Shown: positions 1 through 10,003 of the stretch, piece by piece | Layout of the letters: each line of letters begins with the position of its first letter | Numbering within the stretch: the first letter of the stretch is position 1 | Notes under the pieces: generated by a model | What the model was told of the DNA's origin: nothing | What the model saw: the letters and a program-made list of their open reading frames with translations, nothing else | Databases searched by the model: none | NCBI RefSeq assembly: GCF_009759665.1 | Contig: NZ_WQNE01000031.1 | Coordinates: 1 to 64,000 of the forward strand | Source: Bradyrhizobium cajani | Lineage (GTDB): Bacteria; Pseudomonadota; Alphaproteobacteria; Rhizobiales; Xanthobacteraceae | Direction: 5' to 3' | DNA length: 64,000 bases | Program-made: the position numbers and the translations under genes

Positions 1-815
1 CCCTGGATCATCATGCCCATGTCGCCGTCGATGAAGCGCTTCAGGTTGGTCGCATAAGGTTGGGCGCCGATGTTGGGATCGCTCCAGTCGGCGATCTTGC
101 GCACCTGCGCGAAGGCAGCCTTGATCTCGGGCCCTTCCAGGGCCTTCTTGTCGAGATTCATGATGGCCGCCCGGTACGCGGCGGGACTGATGCCGGCGAG
201 AGAGGCCTCGAATTTTTGTCCGTCGTCGGGGCGAGTGCCCCCATTGGCGATGGGATAGGTGATGCCGCCCGATTTCATCTTCTCGGCAAGATCGTTGAAG
301 TCGGCCCAGGTGACGGGAGTCTTGTCGGCCTTGGCCTTGTCCATCGCGCGTTTGGAGAGAAACAGCATGTTGGTGCTGTAGATTTGCAACGGCAGTGAAA
401 TCCACTTGCCCCCGGGCTTGTGCAATCGCGCAAGGTCTGGAGCGACGACCTTCTCGTAGCCGGCGGCGGCGACGAGGGCGTCGAGATTGACGGTCGGGGC
501 AATCTTCGACCAGGCCGCAATCTCGGGGCCCTTGAGTTGCGAACAGGCCGGTGGATCGCCGGCGATGATCTGCGCACGCAGCTTGTTCATCATCTCGGTG
601 GTGAAGCCGGGGACGGGCGAGTGCTGCCAAACCCCACCTTTCTCCTCGAATTTCTTGCCGAGTGCGGTGATAGCCGCCCCATCGCTGCCTGCGGACCATT
701 GAGAGATCGCGGTCAGGCGCGGCTTGACCGCGCCTTGCGCGCGGGCAAAGGCCGGCAGTGCGAGGGTGGCAACGGATCCAGCGAGCAGACGGCGCCTTGT
801 TGTTGTGATCGGCAT
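1..815 (-). CDS. ABC transporter substrate-binding protein (sugar type), partial
   Basis: The reading frame begins at the ATG at 815 behind a clear GGGAGG ribosome site and runs off the left edge, leaving about 271 codons. The N-terminus carries TTTRRRLLAGS followed by a hydrophobic stretch and an ALPAFARA-like cleavage region, so export to the periplasm is likely, possibly by Tat. The body has the look of family 1 extracellular solute-binding proteins for sugars, with stretches such as TPVTWADFNDLAEK and IANGGTRPDDG. It would bind a carbohydrate and deliver it to a membrane permease outside this window. A ROK repressor lies just upstream on the same strand, which fits sugar uptake. The substrate cannot be told from sequence. 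Confidence 0.85.
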   Translation of the reverse strand, partial: MPITTTRRRLLAGSVATLALPAFARAQGAVKPRLTAISQWSAGSDGAAITALGKKFEEKGGVWQHSPVPGFTTEMMNKLRAQIIAGDPPACSQLKGPEIAAWSKIAPTVNLDALVAAAGYEKVVAPDLARLHKPGGKWISLPLQIYSTNMLFLSKRAMDKAKADKTPVTWADFNDLAEKMKSGGITYPIANGGTRPDDGQKFEASLAGISPAAYRAAIMNLDKKALEGPEIKAAFAQVRKIADWSDPNIGAQPYATNLKRFIDGDMGMMIQ

Positions 816-896
816 GGCAGTTCCTCCCGGTGTGAAGTTCCTTGCGCAGTTCTGTGAGCCGTTCTTGGCGTATCGAGGCCCACGACTCAGGGCATG

Positions 897-2087
897 TCAG
901 GCGGCCTCCGTCGATGTGGCGGGCATGCCGCCGCGGCTGGCCAGACAGAAGGCGGCGAACGCGAGGGCGGCCTGCGGATCGTTGCCGGTCGAAGGTGGTA
1001 CGAAGGCGATGGACACCTGCGCCAATGTCCGGCCGCCCAGCAGGCAGGCGTCGATGCCCTCGACCACGGCGTTGCGATCGTCATCGGAAAGAAGCGATGG
1101 CCAGCCGCTGATCGCGACCCCACCGCATGGTTTCACGTTCAGCGTGTTGCCGATCGCAAGGCCGAGCCGGAACAGCCGCCGCCGCAACTCATGGCGCACG
1201 CGCGTCAAGCGCGGGATCGCGTGCACCCATTCGCTGCCGAGCTGGAGCAATTCGGCTTCGGAGACGCCGAGGAGCTCGGCCAAGGCGGGGAGCGAGGTAT
1301 AGGCCTCGACGCAGCCGTGATGGCCGCAGCGGCAGCGCGGTCCCTCTGGTCCAAATACCATGTGGCCGAGCTCGACCGGCTGGAGCGCATCGGCCTCGGC
1401 CGGGTCATCCATCCAGGCGCCGGCAACGCCATGGCTGACAAAGACGAACAGATGCGTGCCGCTGAACGGATAGTTCTGCGTGCGGCAGCGGTGAAACGTG
1501 GCGTGCGCCACGACCGAATTGGTGAACTCCAGCGGCACGTCGGCAAACATCTGTTCGGTCATGCCGCTGATACGCCCGACATCGCAGGGAATGATCGGAT
1601 TGCCGGATACGGTCAACCGGCCAAGGCCCGGAATGGAGATGCCGATCTGTGAGAGCGTGATGCGGCGGCGGCGGGTCCAGTCGCGCAGCAGTGTCAGCGC
1701 CTCGCGGAACACGCGGCCGACCGTCTCGACGGTCGGCGCCTTCGGCAACGGCAGACGTTCCGTGTAGTGCAGTTCACCCGACAGGCCGCCGACGCCGACG
1801 CTGAGCCATTGAGCGGTCAGCTCGACGGCGGCGAGCGCCACCGAGCCGTCGAGTGTCACGAGGCCCGTCGGGCCGCCGACGTAAGGGGCGGGGCGCCGCA
1901 CCTCCTCGATCAGGCCTTCGGCCTTCAGGTCGAACAGGATGCGCGACAGGCTCGCCTCGGACAGGCGCACGGCCTTGGCCAGAGGCGGCCGAAACGAGCC
2001 GCCCGACTGGAGCAAATGAGTCAAAATGGCAGCGCGCGTCTGCCGCCGACTTCTCGGCTGCTCCGGCATTTCCATCCCTGTCGTCAT
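897..2087 (-). CDS. ROK family transcriptional repressor
   Basis: About 396 residues. An N-terminal winged helix (residues about 12-70, including RAAILTHLLQSGG and LSEASLSRILFDL) precedes a ROK sugar-sensing domain. The ROK zinc signature is visible as CRCGHHGCVEAY. Members of this family (NagC, Mlc, XylR) repress sugar-uptake genes and let go when a sugar or sugar phosphate binds. The gene lies 81 bp upstream of the ABC binding protein on the same strand and probably controls it. ATGs at 2075 and 2069 (MEMPEQ, MPEQ) are alternative starts, and a palindrome overlaps the first ATG. Confidence 0.88.
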   Translation of the reverse strand: MTTGMEMPEQPRSRRQTRAAILTHLLQSGGSFRPPLAKAVRLSEASLSRILFDLKAEGLIEEVRRPAPYVGGPTGLVTLDGSVALAAVELTAQWLSVGVGGLSGELHYTERLPLPKAPTVETVGRVFREALTLLRDWTRRRRITLSQIGISIPGLGRLTVSGNPIIPCDVGRISGMTEQMFADVPLEFTNSVVAHATFHRCRTQNYPFSGTHLFVFVSHGVAGAWMDDPAEADALQPVELGHMVFGPEGPRCRCGHHGCVEAYTSLPALAELLGVSEAELLQLGSEWVHAIPRLTRVRHELRRRLFRLGLAIGNTLNVKPCGGVAISGWPSLLSDDDRNAVVEGIDACLLGGRTLAQVSIAFVPPSTGNDPQAALAFAAFCLASRGGMPATSTEAA

Positions 2088-2106
2088 TCTTACTTAGTGT
2101 AAGAAT
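2086..2106. promoter_or_regulatory. Palindromic candidate operator at the ROK gene start
   Basis: Two perfect 8-bp mirror arms, ATTCTTAC and GTAAGAAT, flank a 5-bp centre. The element overlaps the first ATG of the ROK gene and lies in the gap shared with the divergent GST-like gene. ROK repressors bind AT-rich palindromes, and this is an AT-rich island in GC-rich DNA, so autoregulation is the likely role. This is inferred from position and symmetry. Confidence 0.5.
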
Positions 2107-2275
2107 TTGCGCGCGGAGTGTTTCGACTGTCAAGCGCTTGCTGGTCCGATGCGCCGACTTGTTGTGCGCGGCAGCAAGAGCGTCCTGGGGGCCGACGGTT
2201 GCGATCGGGACTGCTGACATGACGATGTCAGCAGCAGGTGAGGATATTCGCCTGATGCCCGAGAGAGGCTGTCCA

Positions 2276-2950
2276 ATGACGCGATATCGCCTGTATTGTG
2301 TGGGCGCGTCCGGGAATTCGTTCAAGGTCGCGCTGTTTCTCAATTGCGCCGGGCTCGACTGGGAGCCTGTCGGTGTCGACTTCGTTGGCGGTGAGACCCG
2401 CGACCCGGTCTGGCGCGCCACGACGAACGAGATGGGGGAAATCCCTGTGCTCGAGGTGGACGGCCGACGCCTGAGCCAGTCAGGTGCGATCCTGGGATGG
2501 CTCGCAGAGACCCATGGCATGTTCGGCCCGTCGAGCGCAGCGGAGAGATTCGAGACAGCACGCTGGCTGCTCTTCGACAATCACCGGTTCACCGGAAATT
2601 TCGCCGCGCATCGGGTGTTGCAATCCATGATGCCGAAGCCGCCGCACCCGGACGTGCTCGCTTATGTGAGGGCCAGGACGCAGAGCGCATTATCGATCGT
2701 CGAAAAGCATCTCGGCAATCACAGCTTCGTGCTGGGTGGCCGGCCGACGATCGTCGACTTCTCGCTAGCAGGATATCTCTACTATCCGACTGAGGAGACT
2801 GGATTCGATCTCCGCATGGACTTCCCGGCTATCGATGCCTGGCGCGCACGCATCGCGGCGCTGCCCGGTTGGAAGCCGCCATACGAGATGATGCCGGTGG
2901 GGCACTCGCTGCCGGTAGTTCGTTCTGCAACCTCGGTGCTACACATCTAG
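2276..2950 (+). CDS. Glutathione S-transferase-like protein
   Basis: 224 residues starting MTRYRLYCVG, with GAGAGAGG as ribosome site. The frame is open further upstream, but that part has no protein character. Residues about 1-80 form a thioredoxin-like GST N-domain (SGNSFKVALFLNCAGLDW, then GEIPVLEVDGRRLSQSGAIL, the cis-Pro and Ser/Glu glutathione-binding region). A helical C-domain follows, with the typical GGRPTIVDFSLAGYL motif. It probably conjugates or reduces electrophiles with glutathione in the cytoplasm. The substrate is unknown. It is divergent from the ROK gene. Confidence 0.85.
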   Translation: MTRYRLYCVGASGNSFKVALFLNCAGLDWEPVGVDFVGGETRDPVWRATTNEMGEIPVLEVDGRRLSQSGAILGWLAETHGMFGPSSAAERFETARWLLFDNHRFTGNFAAHRVLQSMMPKPPHPDVLAYVRARTQSALSIVEKHLGNHSFVLGGRPTIVDFSLAGYLYYPTEETGFDLRMDFPAIDAWRARIAALPGWKPPYEMMPVGHSLPVVRSATSVLHI

Positions 2951-3030
2951 CGTAGGCGCGCAAGGCGCAGGTTGCCTATCATATCGTTCTTCGTCGTGGA
3001 GAGGTGGGGGCACGCCTAGCCTGCAATGTG

Positions 3031-3677
3031 TCAGCAAAGACGCGGGACGTCGACGATGATCCGTTTGCGGTTGTCCGGGTCCACCAGGACGGGCAACTCG
3101 ACCCCGGCGGCGGTGCGACTTTCGCGGCTTGCGCTGCTGAATGACATGCGAGTGACGGCCTCCCAGCCCGGTCCGCCGTTCGGGTCGCGCACCCGAACCG
3201 CAATGTCCCATGTTCCACCCGGCGCGCTGCTTGGCTGCACCTCGCGCGCGGACAGCACTGTCGCCGTCGTCGGGACCAGACCGAGAGCGGCGGCGCCACC
3301 GGCAAGCGCGATCTCGGTCTGCTGCGGCGTAAGGCCGTTGACCAGCGCCGTCGACGAAGTGGCATGCTCCACCTCGCGCCAGAGGCGGGGAACGGCCCGC
3401 GAGTGGGGGCGTCGGCCGGCTCTGCGGCGGCTTCCCGCCCGGTCGGCACCAGATCCCATTCGATCCTGAACCGCGTCGGATCAGCTAGGTCAACGGTGAC
3501 AGGAAGCATCATCATCCCCGGGCGCGGCCATTTCGGTTTGGGCACGTCGTGACCGCTGTACTGCACGGCCGTCGCTTCGATGCGCTCGGCGGTGATCACC
3601 CCGTCAATGTCGCATCTGGGAAGAAGCACCATCTCGCCGGCCGCATCGGGGAACGGTGAGCAGGCCACGACCTGCAA
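3031..3677 (-). pseudogene. Frameshifted conserved hypothetical protein
   Basis: Two halves of one protein sit in different minus-strand frames. The first starts at 3677 (MQVVACSPFPDAAGEM) and has protein character up to about 3430 (MMMLPVTVDLADPTRFRIEWD). The second, in the other frame, runs from about 3415 to the stop at 3031 (TPQQTEIALAGGAAALG, ELPVLVDPDNRKRIIVDV). Each half ends in a similar LPV-VD-DP-R segment, so the ancestral protein probably had two copies of one small domain. A single indel near 3400-3440 would explain the break. It could be true decay or a sequencing error. Function unknown. Confidence 0.55.
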
Positions 3678-3756
3678 TCAGCCATCCAACGGGTTCGTGA
3701 TCTGCATCCGCTCGCCCTAACGCTTTGCTCACTCCTTGATGTCCTGCCAAACAAGA

Positions 3757-3782
3757 ACGGCGCCATCGTGAGATGGCGCCGT
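3757..3782 (-). terminator. Rho-independent terminator of gltA
   Basis: Perfect 11-bp stem (ACGGCGCCATC with its complement) and a GTGA tetraloop. On the minus strand it is followed by a T-rich run (TTCTTGTTT). It lies 25 bp past the gltA stop. Confidence 0.8.
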
Positions 3783-3807
3783 CTCGAAAGCCGTTTCGGC
3801 TAAAGGC

Positions 3808-5112
<1,305 letters not shown>

Positions 5113-5281
5113 CAGAGGTCCCCGATGTATGGTGAAACGGGCCGGACCCGGAAGGCCCCGATGAGATCGCGGGGCAGGCCGGATGTTCCAGAAGGTACGG
5201 GGGAGATGGGTATATTATTGCTGTGTGCGCTGCAAGATCGACGCACGCATGGTCGACTTACGTCGTAGCCTAGTCTTTGGC

Positions 5282-6709
5282 CTAGTCCTGGGCCTGATCC
5301 TGAAGCCGACCCAGACTTTCCTGGCGCCCCAGCACGTCCAAAACCTCAAATATACCAGGCGACGTGGTTCGTCCGGTCAGCGCCGCCCGCAGCGGCTGGG
5401 CGACCGCGCCGAGCTTGAGACTATTTTCCTCGGCAAAGGTACGCAGCGCGGCTTCCGTGACGGCGCCGCTCCACGTCTCGACTTTCTCCAGCGCGGAATG
5501 AAGCTGGCCGATCAGCTTGCGGTTCTCGCCCGTCAGCAGCGCCTGCGCCTTGGCGTCGAGCTCCAGCGGCCGGTCGGCGAAGATGAAATAGGCGCCGTCG
5601 ATCAGCTCGATCAGCGTCTTGGCGCGCTCCTTCAGGGCCGGCATGGCCTTGAGAAGCTGCGCGCGCGTGGTGTCGTTTAACTTCGCCTTAAGCTGGTCGC
5701 GGCTGGGGACGACGTGATCCAGCACATCCTCGAACATCTTCACAAGCGATTGATCGTCGGCGTGGCGGATATAGTGGCCGTTGAGGTTTTCCAGCTTGGC
5801 GAAATCGAAGCGGGCGGCGGCACGGCCGACGCCGGCGAGATCGAACGCGGCGATCATCTCCTCGGTCGAGAAGATCTCCTGGTCGCCGTGGCTCCAGCCG
5901 AGGCGGACCAGGTAGTTGCGTAGCGCGGCCGGAAGGTACCCCATGGCGCGGTAGGCATCGACGCCGAGCGCGCCGTGCCGCTTGGAGAGCTTCGAGCCGT
6001 CCGGGCCGTGGATCAGGGGGATGTGGGACATGCTCGGCAGCGTCCAGCCCATCGCATCGTAGATCTGCTTCTGGCGCGCAGCGTTGATCAGATGGTCGTC
6101 GCCGCGGATCACATGGGTGACGCCCATGTCGTGGTCGTCGACCACCACCGCGAGCATGTAGGTCGGCGTGCCATCGCCACGTAGCAGCACGAGGTCGTCG
6201 AGATTCTCGTTCTGCCAGACCACGCGGCCCTGGACCTGATCCTCGATCACGGTCTCGCCGGTCTGCGGCGCGCGCAGCCGGATCGTCGGCTTGACGTCGC
6301 CGGGCGCGGTTGCCGGGTCGCGGTCGCGCCACAGGCCGTCATAGAGGCGGGTGCGCCCTTCGGCGCGCGCCTTCTCGCGCATGGCGGCGAGCTCCTCGGC
6401 GGTGGCGTAGCAGCGATAGGCCTTGCCGTCGGCGAGGAGCTGCTCGGCGACCTCGCGGTGGCGGGCGGCGCGGCTGAACTGGTAGATGACCTCGCCGTCC
6501 CAGCCGAGCTCGAGCCATTTCAAGCCGTCGAGGATGGCGGCGATGGCGGCCTCGGTGGAGCGCTCCCGGTCGGTGTCCTCGATCCGGAGCAGCATCTTGC
6601 CGCCGTGCTTCTTGGCGTACAGCCAGTTGAACAGCGCGGTGCGGGCACCCCCGATATGGAGGAAGCCGGTCGGGGATGGAGCGAAGCGCGTGACGACGGA
6701 ATCGGTCAT
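5282..6709 (-). CDS. gltX: Glutamyl-tRNA synthetase
   Basis: 475 residues, standard length. It charges tRNA-Glu with glutamate. The class I signatures are present: the HIGH-type motif FLHIGGARTALFNW near the N-terminus and the KMSKS-type motif GSKLSKRHG at about residue 240, followed by an anticodon-binding C-domain. The start is the ATG at 6709. A glutaminyl-tRNA synthetase is transcribed divergently 144 bp away, so whether this enzyme also charges tRNA-Gln is a real question here. Confidence 0.96.
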   Translation of the reverse strand: MTDSVVTRFAPSPTGFLHIGGARTALFNWLYAKKHGGKMLLRIEDTDRERSTEAAIAAILDGLKWLELGWDGEVIYQFSRAARHREVAEQLLADGKAYRCYATAEELAAMREKARAEGRTRLYDGLWRDRDPATAPGDVKPTIRLRAPQTGETVIEDQVQGRVVWQNENLDDLVLLRGDGTPTYMLAVVVDDHDMGVTHVIRGDDHLINAARQKQIYDAMGWTLPSMSHIPLIHGPDGSKLSKRHGALGVDAYRAMGYLPAALRNYLVRLGWSHGDQEIFSTEEMIAAFDLAGVGRAAARFDFAKLENLNGHYIRHADDQSLVKMFEDVLDHVVPSRDQLKAKLNDTTRAQLLKAMPALKERAKTLIELIDGAYFIFADRPLELDAKAQALLTGENRKLIGQLHSALEKVETWSGAVTEAALRTFAEENSLKLGAVAQPLRAALTGRTTSPGIFEVLDVLGRQESLGRLQDQAQD

Positions 6710-6853
6710 TCTTGGCAGGGCCTATGCATTGGAGGCGGTGGTATATATCAGGACCGGAGCATAACTAAAGCCCGACAGCGGACGGCTTAAGGCCTTGGCG
6801 CGGCCACGCGAATTTGGCAGAAGGACCGCTGATTTCCCTACAGGATTTTCGTA

Positions 6854-8530
6854 ATGACAGAACCGGTGGCGACTGAGGTTGGGCGCGATTTCATTCGTGA
6901 CATCATCCAAGCCGACCTCGATCAGGGCAAGTACAGGGAGATCGTGACCCGGTTCCCGCCGGAGCCGAACGGCTACCTGCATATCGGCCACGCCAAGTCG
7001 ATCGCGCTCAATTTCGGCATCGCCCAGGAGTTTCCGGGCCGCTGCCACCTGCGCTTCGACGACACCAACCCGGTCAAGGAAGAGCAGGAATATATCGATT
7101 CCATCCAGGCCGACGTGCGCTGGCTCGGCTTCGACTGGGGCAAGAATCTGTTCTTCGCCTCGGACTATTTCGATCGCCTGTATGAATGGGCGGAGCAGCT
7201 GATCCGCGACGGGCTCGCCTATGTCGACGACCAGACCCAGGAGGAGATCCGCCTCTCGCGCGGCACGCTGACCGAGCCCGGCAGGAACTCGCCATTCCGC
7301 GACCGCACGGTGGAGGAGAATCTCGACCTGTTCCGCCGCATGAAAGCCGGCGAATTCGCGAACGGCGCGCGCGTGCTGCGGGCCAAGATCGACATGGCCG
7401 CGGGCAACATCAATCTGCGCGATCCCGTGCTCTACCGCATCCTGCATGCGCACCATCCGCGCACCGGCAACGCTTGGTGCATCTATCCGAGTTACGATTA
7501 CGCGCACGGCCAGTCGGACGCGATCGAGGGCATCACGCATTCGATCTGCACGCTGGAATTCGAGGACCACCGGCCGCTCTATGACTGGTTCATCGAGAAG
7601 CTGCCGGTGCCGTCAGAGCCGCACCAGTACGAGTTCGCGCGGCTGAACCTGACCTACACGCTGCTCTCCAAGCGCGTCTTGACCCAGCTCGTGCGCGAGG
7701 GCCATGTCGCGGGCTGGGACGACCCGCGCATGCCGACCATGGCGGGGATGCGCCGCCGCGGCGTGCCGCCGGCCGCGCTGCGCGAATTCGTCAAGCGCAT
7801 TGGCGTGGCGAAAGCCAACAGCGTGGTCGATGTCGGCATGCTGGAATTCTGCATTCGCGAGGAGTTGAACCGCACCGCGCAGCGCCGCATGGCGGTGCTG
7901 AAGCCGCTCAAGGTGGTGATCGAGAACTATCCGGAAGGGCAGACTGAAGAGCTCGAGGCGATCAACCACCCGGACGACGCCTCCGCCGGCACGCGCAAGA
8001 TCGCGTTCGGCCGCGAGCTCTATATCGAGCGCGACGACTTCATGGAGAACCCGCCCAAGAAGTTCTTCCGCCTGTCGCCGGGCAACGAGGTGCGGCTGCG
8101 CTACGCCTATTTCGTCAAATGCACCGGCGTGATCAAGAACGAGGCCGGTGAGGTGGTGGAGCTGCGCTGCACCTACGATCCCGCGACCAAGGGCGGCAAC
8201 GCCCCCGACGGCCGCAAGGTCAAGGCAACCATGCACTGGGTGCCGGCGGCGACCTCCGTGCCCGCGGAAATCCGCATCTACAACCAGCTGTTTGCCAATC
8301 CGAGCCCGGATGCGTCGAACTTCGCCGCCGATCTCAATCCGGAGTCGCTCGAGATCCTCGCCGACGCGCGGGTCGAGCCGTCGGTCGCCGAGAGCAATGC
8401 GACGGAGCCGATGCAGTTCGAGCGCCAGGGCTATTTCGTGCGCGACAAGGATTCGACGCCCGGCAAGCCCGTGTTCTCGCGGACCATCGGGCTGCGCGAT
8501 ACTTTTGCGAAGGAAGTCGCGAAGGGCTGA
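6854..8530 (+). CDS. glnS: Glutaminyl-tRNA synthetase
   Basis: 558 residues. It charges tRNA-Gln directly with glutamine. The HIGH motif is in NGYLHIGHAKSIALNFG (residues about 36-52) and the KMSKS-type motif reads TLLSKRVL at about residue 272. The tail carries the two beta-barrel anticodon-binding domains (ELYIERDDFMENPPKKFFRL and onward). The family is common in gammaproteobacteria and eukaryotes but patchy in Alphaproteobacteria, most of which use mischarging plus GatCAB, so ancient gene transfer is the usual explanation. A small NTF2-like gene follows after 5 bp and is probably cotranscribed. Confidence 0.96.
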   Translation: MTEPVATEVGRDFIRDIIQADLDQGKYREIVTRFPPEPNGYLHIGHAKSIALNFGIAQEFPGRCHLRFDDTNPVKEEQEYIDSIQADVRWLGFDWGKNLFFASDYFDRLYEWAEQLIRDGLAYVDDQTQEEIRLSRGTLTEPGRNSPFRDRTVEENLDLFRRMKAGEFANGARVLRAKIDMAAGNINLRDPVLYRILHAHHPRTGNAWCIYPSYDYAHGQSDAIEGITHSICTLEFEDHRPLYDWFIEKLPVPSEPHQYEFARLNLTYTLLSKRVLTQLVREGHVAGWDDPRMPTMAGMRRRGVPPAALREFVKRIGVAKANSVVDVGMLEFCIREELNRTAQRRMAVLKPLKVVIENYPEGQTEELEAINHPDDASAGTRKIAFGRELYIERDDFMENPPKKFFRLSPGNEVRLRYAYFVKCTGVIKNEAGEVVELRCTYDPATKGGNAPDGRKVKATMHWVPAATSVPAEIRIYNQLFANPSPDASNFAADLNPESLEILADARVEPSVAESNATEPMQFERQGYFVRDKDSTPGKPVFSRTIGLRDTFAKEVAKG

Positions 8531-8535
8531 CGCAT

Positions 8536-8922
8536 ATGAGCAACGAAGCCGACGCCATCGTCTCCGCCATCATCGCGAAATGGCGCGCCGGCTTCACGAC
8601 GCTCGATGCGGTGGCGCTCGCCTCGCTGTATTCGAAGGACGCGTTCTTTTTCGGCTCCAACCCAAAGCTCTATCGCGGGCGCGATGGCGTTGCGGTCTAT
8701 TTCAATGACCTGCCGCGCTGGCGCGCTCCGAGCGCGGTGTTTTCCGAGGTGAGGGCGGCGCTGGCCGGCCCTGACATCATCAACATGGCCGCCATCATCT
8801 CATTCGACCTCGCCGGTGAACGCCCGCCGCTCGAGGTCAAGATGAGCTGGGTCATCATCCGCGAGGACGGCGACTGGAAGATCGCCAACCACCATGCCTC
8901 GTCACCGGAGCCGCTGATCTAG
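8536..8922 (+). CDS. NTF2-like (SnoaL / DUF4440-type) protein
   Basis: 128 residues. The pattern is that of small NTF2-fold proteins: an N-terminal helix (DAIVSAIIAKWRAGFTTLD), a short LYSKDAFFFGSNPKLYRG segment, and a C-terminal strand pair with DGDWKIANHHAS. Such proteins form cone-shaped dimers that bind or act on small molecules. No catalytic role can be assigned. The ATG lies 5 bp past the glnS stop, so it is probably translated from the glnS transcript. Confidence 0.8.
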   Translation: MSNEADAIVSAIIAKWRAGFTTLDAVALASLYSKDAFFFGSNPKLYRGRDGVAVYFNDLPRWRAPSAVFSEVRAALAGPDIINMAAIISFDLAGERPPLEVKMSWVIIREDGDWKIANHHASSPEPLI

Positions 8923-8972
8923 CCGATTTTGCGCCTACCGCCTGTACCACCGCGTTTCGTGACCCATTGCCG

Positions 8973-9662
8973 TCATTCACGGGAACGCGGACTCATGCGC
9001 TCAAGCCATGCGGCGAGCCTTGATCTTTCCCGGACCAAGCCGTGCTGGTTGAAGTGGTGAACACAAAAATGCGCCCATGAATCTTCGAACGCCATCTCCA
9101 TATCACCCGTGATCGAGGTCGTACCCAGCCCGATCTCGGCATAGGTAAACTCGAAACTGCCACTGGGCCGCGCCAGCGCAATGTGGAATGGTTGACCGTT
9201 AAATTCGTTGATCATCGGCCTGCCGATGCTTCGCATGATCCCGGGTATATCTACGCTGGCGGTTCTCAGCTCCAAGTCCGCTTCAAGATGAATCGGCAGG
9301 AACAATGTCTCGCAAGAGTCAGAGCATGTCGACGCGAATACGGAGAAGAGATTGCTCAACGGTTCGCATGCGTCGCCTGAAATGATCGCCTCAAGCGCGA
9401 TCCGTTGAGCTTCATCCGCGCGCTCGTCGATGACTATCTGGCGCCGGCCGCTTCCGTGCTTGATTTCGCCGGGCCACTTGTACAGCGCCGCCCAGTTCAG
9501 GCCTGCGATCGGGGTACCGTCGAAGTGGCCTTCAACAATGTTGCCAACGAAAGCCGACTGGCAATAGCCGTGGGTACTCGGCAAATTGAATTGGCAACCA
9601 CAATTCATAGCGCAATTGCAGTTATCGTAAGTCTCGCTCTTGAATAGCCATTGATCAGCCAT
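8973..9662 (-). CDS. DUF1326 domain-containing protein
   Basis: 229 residues from MADQWLFKSETYDNCNC. GGGGAGG sits 8-9 bases before this ATG; an upstream ATG at 9728 lacks such support. The Cys-rich head (NCNCAMNCGCQF) is the hallmark of DUF1326 proteins, and a further Cys pair occurs in STCSDSCETLF. This suggests metal binding or redox-sensitive cysteines, but the function is unknown. It is not obviously in an operon: the next minus-strand gene ends 341 bp upstream. Confidence 0.82.
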   Translation of the reverse strand: MADQWLFKSETYDNCNCAMNCGCQFNLPSTHGYCQSAFVGNIVEGHFDGTPIAGLNWAALYKWPGEIKHGSGRRQIVIDERADEAQRIALEAIISGDACEPLSNLFSVFASTCSDSCETLFLPIHLEADLELRTASVDIPGIMRSIGRPMINEFNGQPFHIALARPSGSFEFTYAEIGLGTTSITGDMEMAFEDSWAHFCVHHFNQHGLVRERSRLAAWLERMSPRSRE

Positions 9663-10003
9663 CCCTCCGGTCCTCCCCAAATACGACACGATTTGTCGAT
9701 GTGAGAGGCAGCTCTTCACGATGAGCACCTCGATGTGGCCATCGTGGCTGCTTCATCCGCTCGAATAGGGCCGTCTTTGACCGGCTGCGTCTGCGGCCAG
9801 CCTCCGCTCTACGCGCGCTTCGCTCAGGGGAGCGCGCTCCTACCTTGGGTGCGCAATAGACAAAAGCCTAGCAGGGTTGGCATGTGACTTCAACCGGGAC
9901 CCGGATTCCGGTTATGGCTTTCGGATGGTGCGACGGATGCCTGCGAACGATCGACGCGCCTATTTTGTCGAACAGGTGTGGGCAGACGGTTCAGGTCATG
10001 GCG
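9663..10003. other. 341-bp gap with no gene seen
   Basis: Between the DUF1326 gene and the stop of the RNase Z-like gene. No convincing reading frame or RNA gene. It contains an AACCGG / CCGGTT inverted pair with a 10-bp centre at 9892-9913 and a short GCGCGCT / AGCGCGC pair. Probably it holds the promoter of the DUF1326 gene. Confidence 0.5.

Noticed and set aside
1853..2950. Long 365-residue start for the GST-like gene
   Set aside because: The first 140 residues are antisense to the ROK gene and low in protein character; MTRYRL with a ribosome site starts the fold.
9750..9860. Possible tRNA or small RNA in the 341-bp gap
   Set aside because: No cloverleaf, no CCA-type acceptor stem and no clear terminator.
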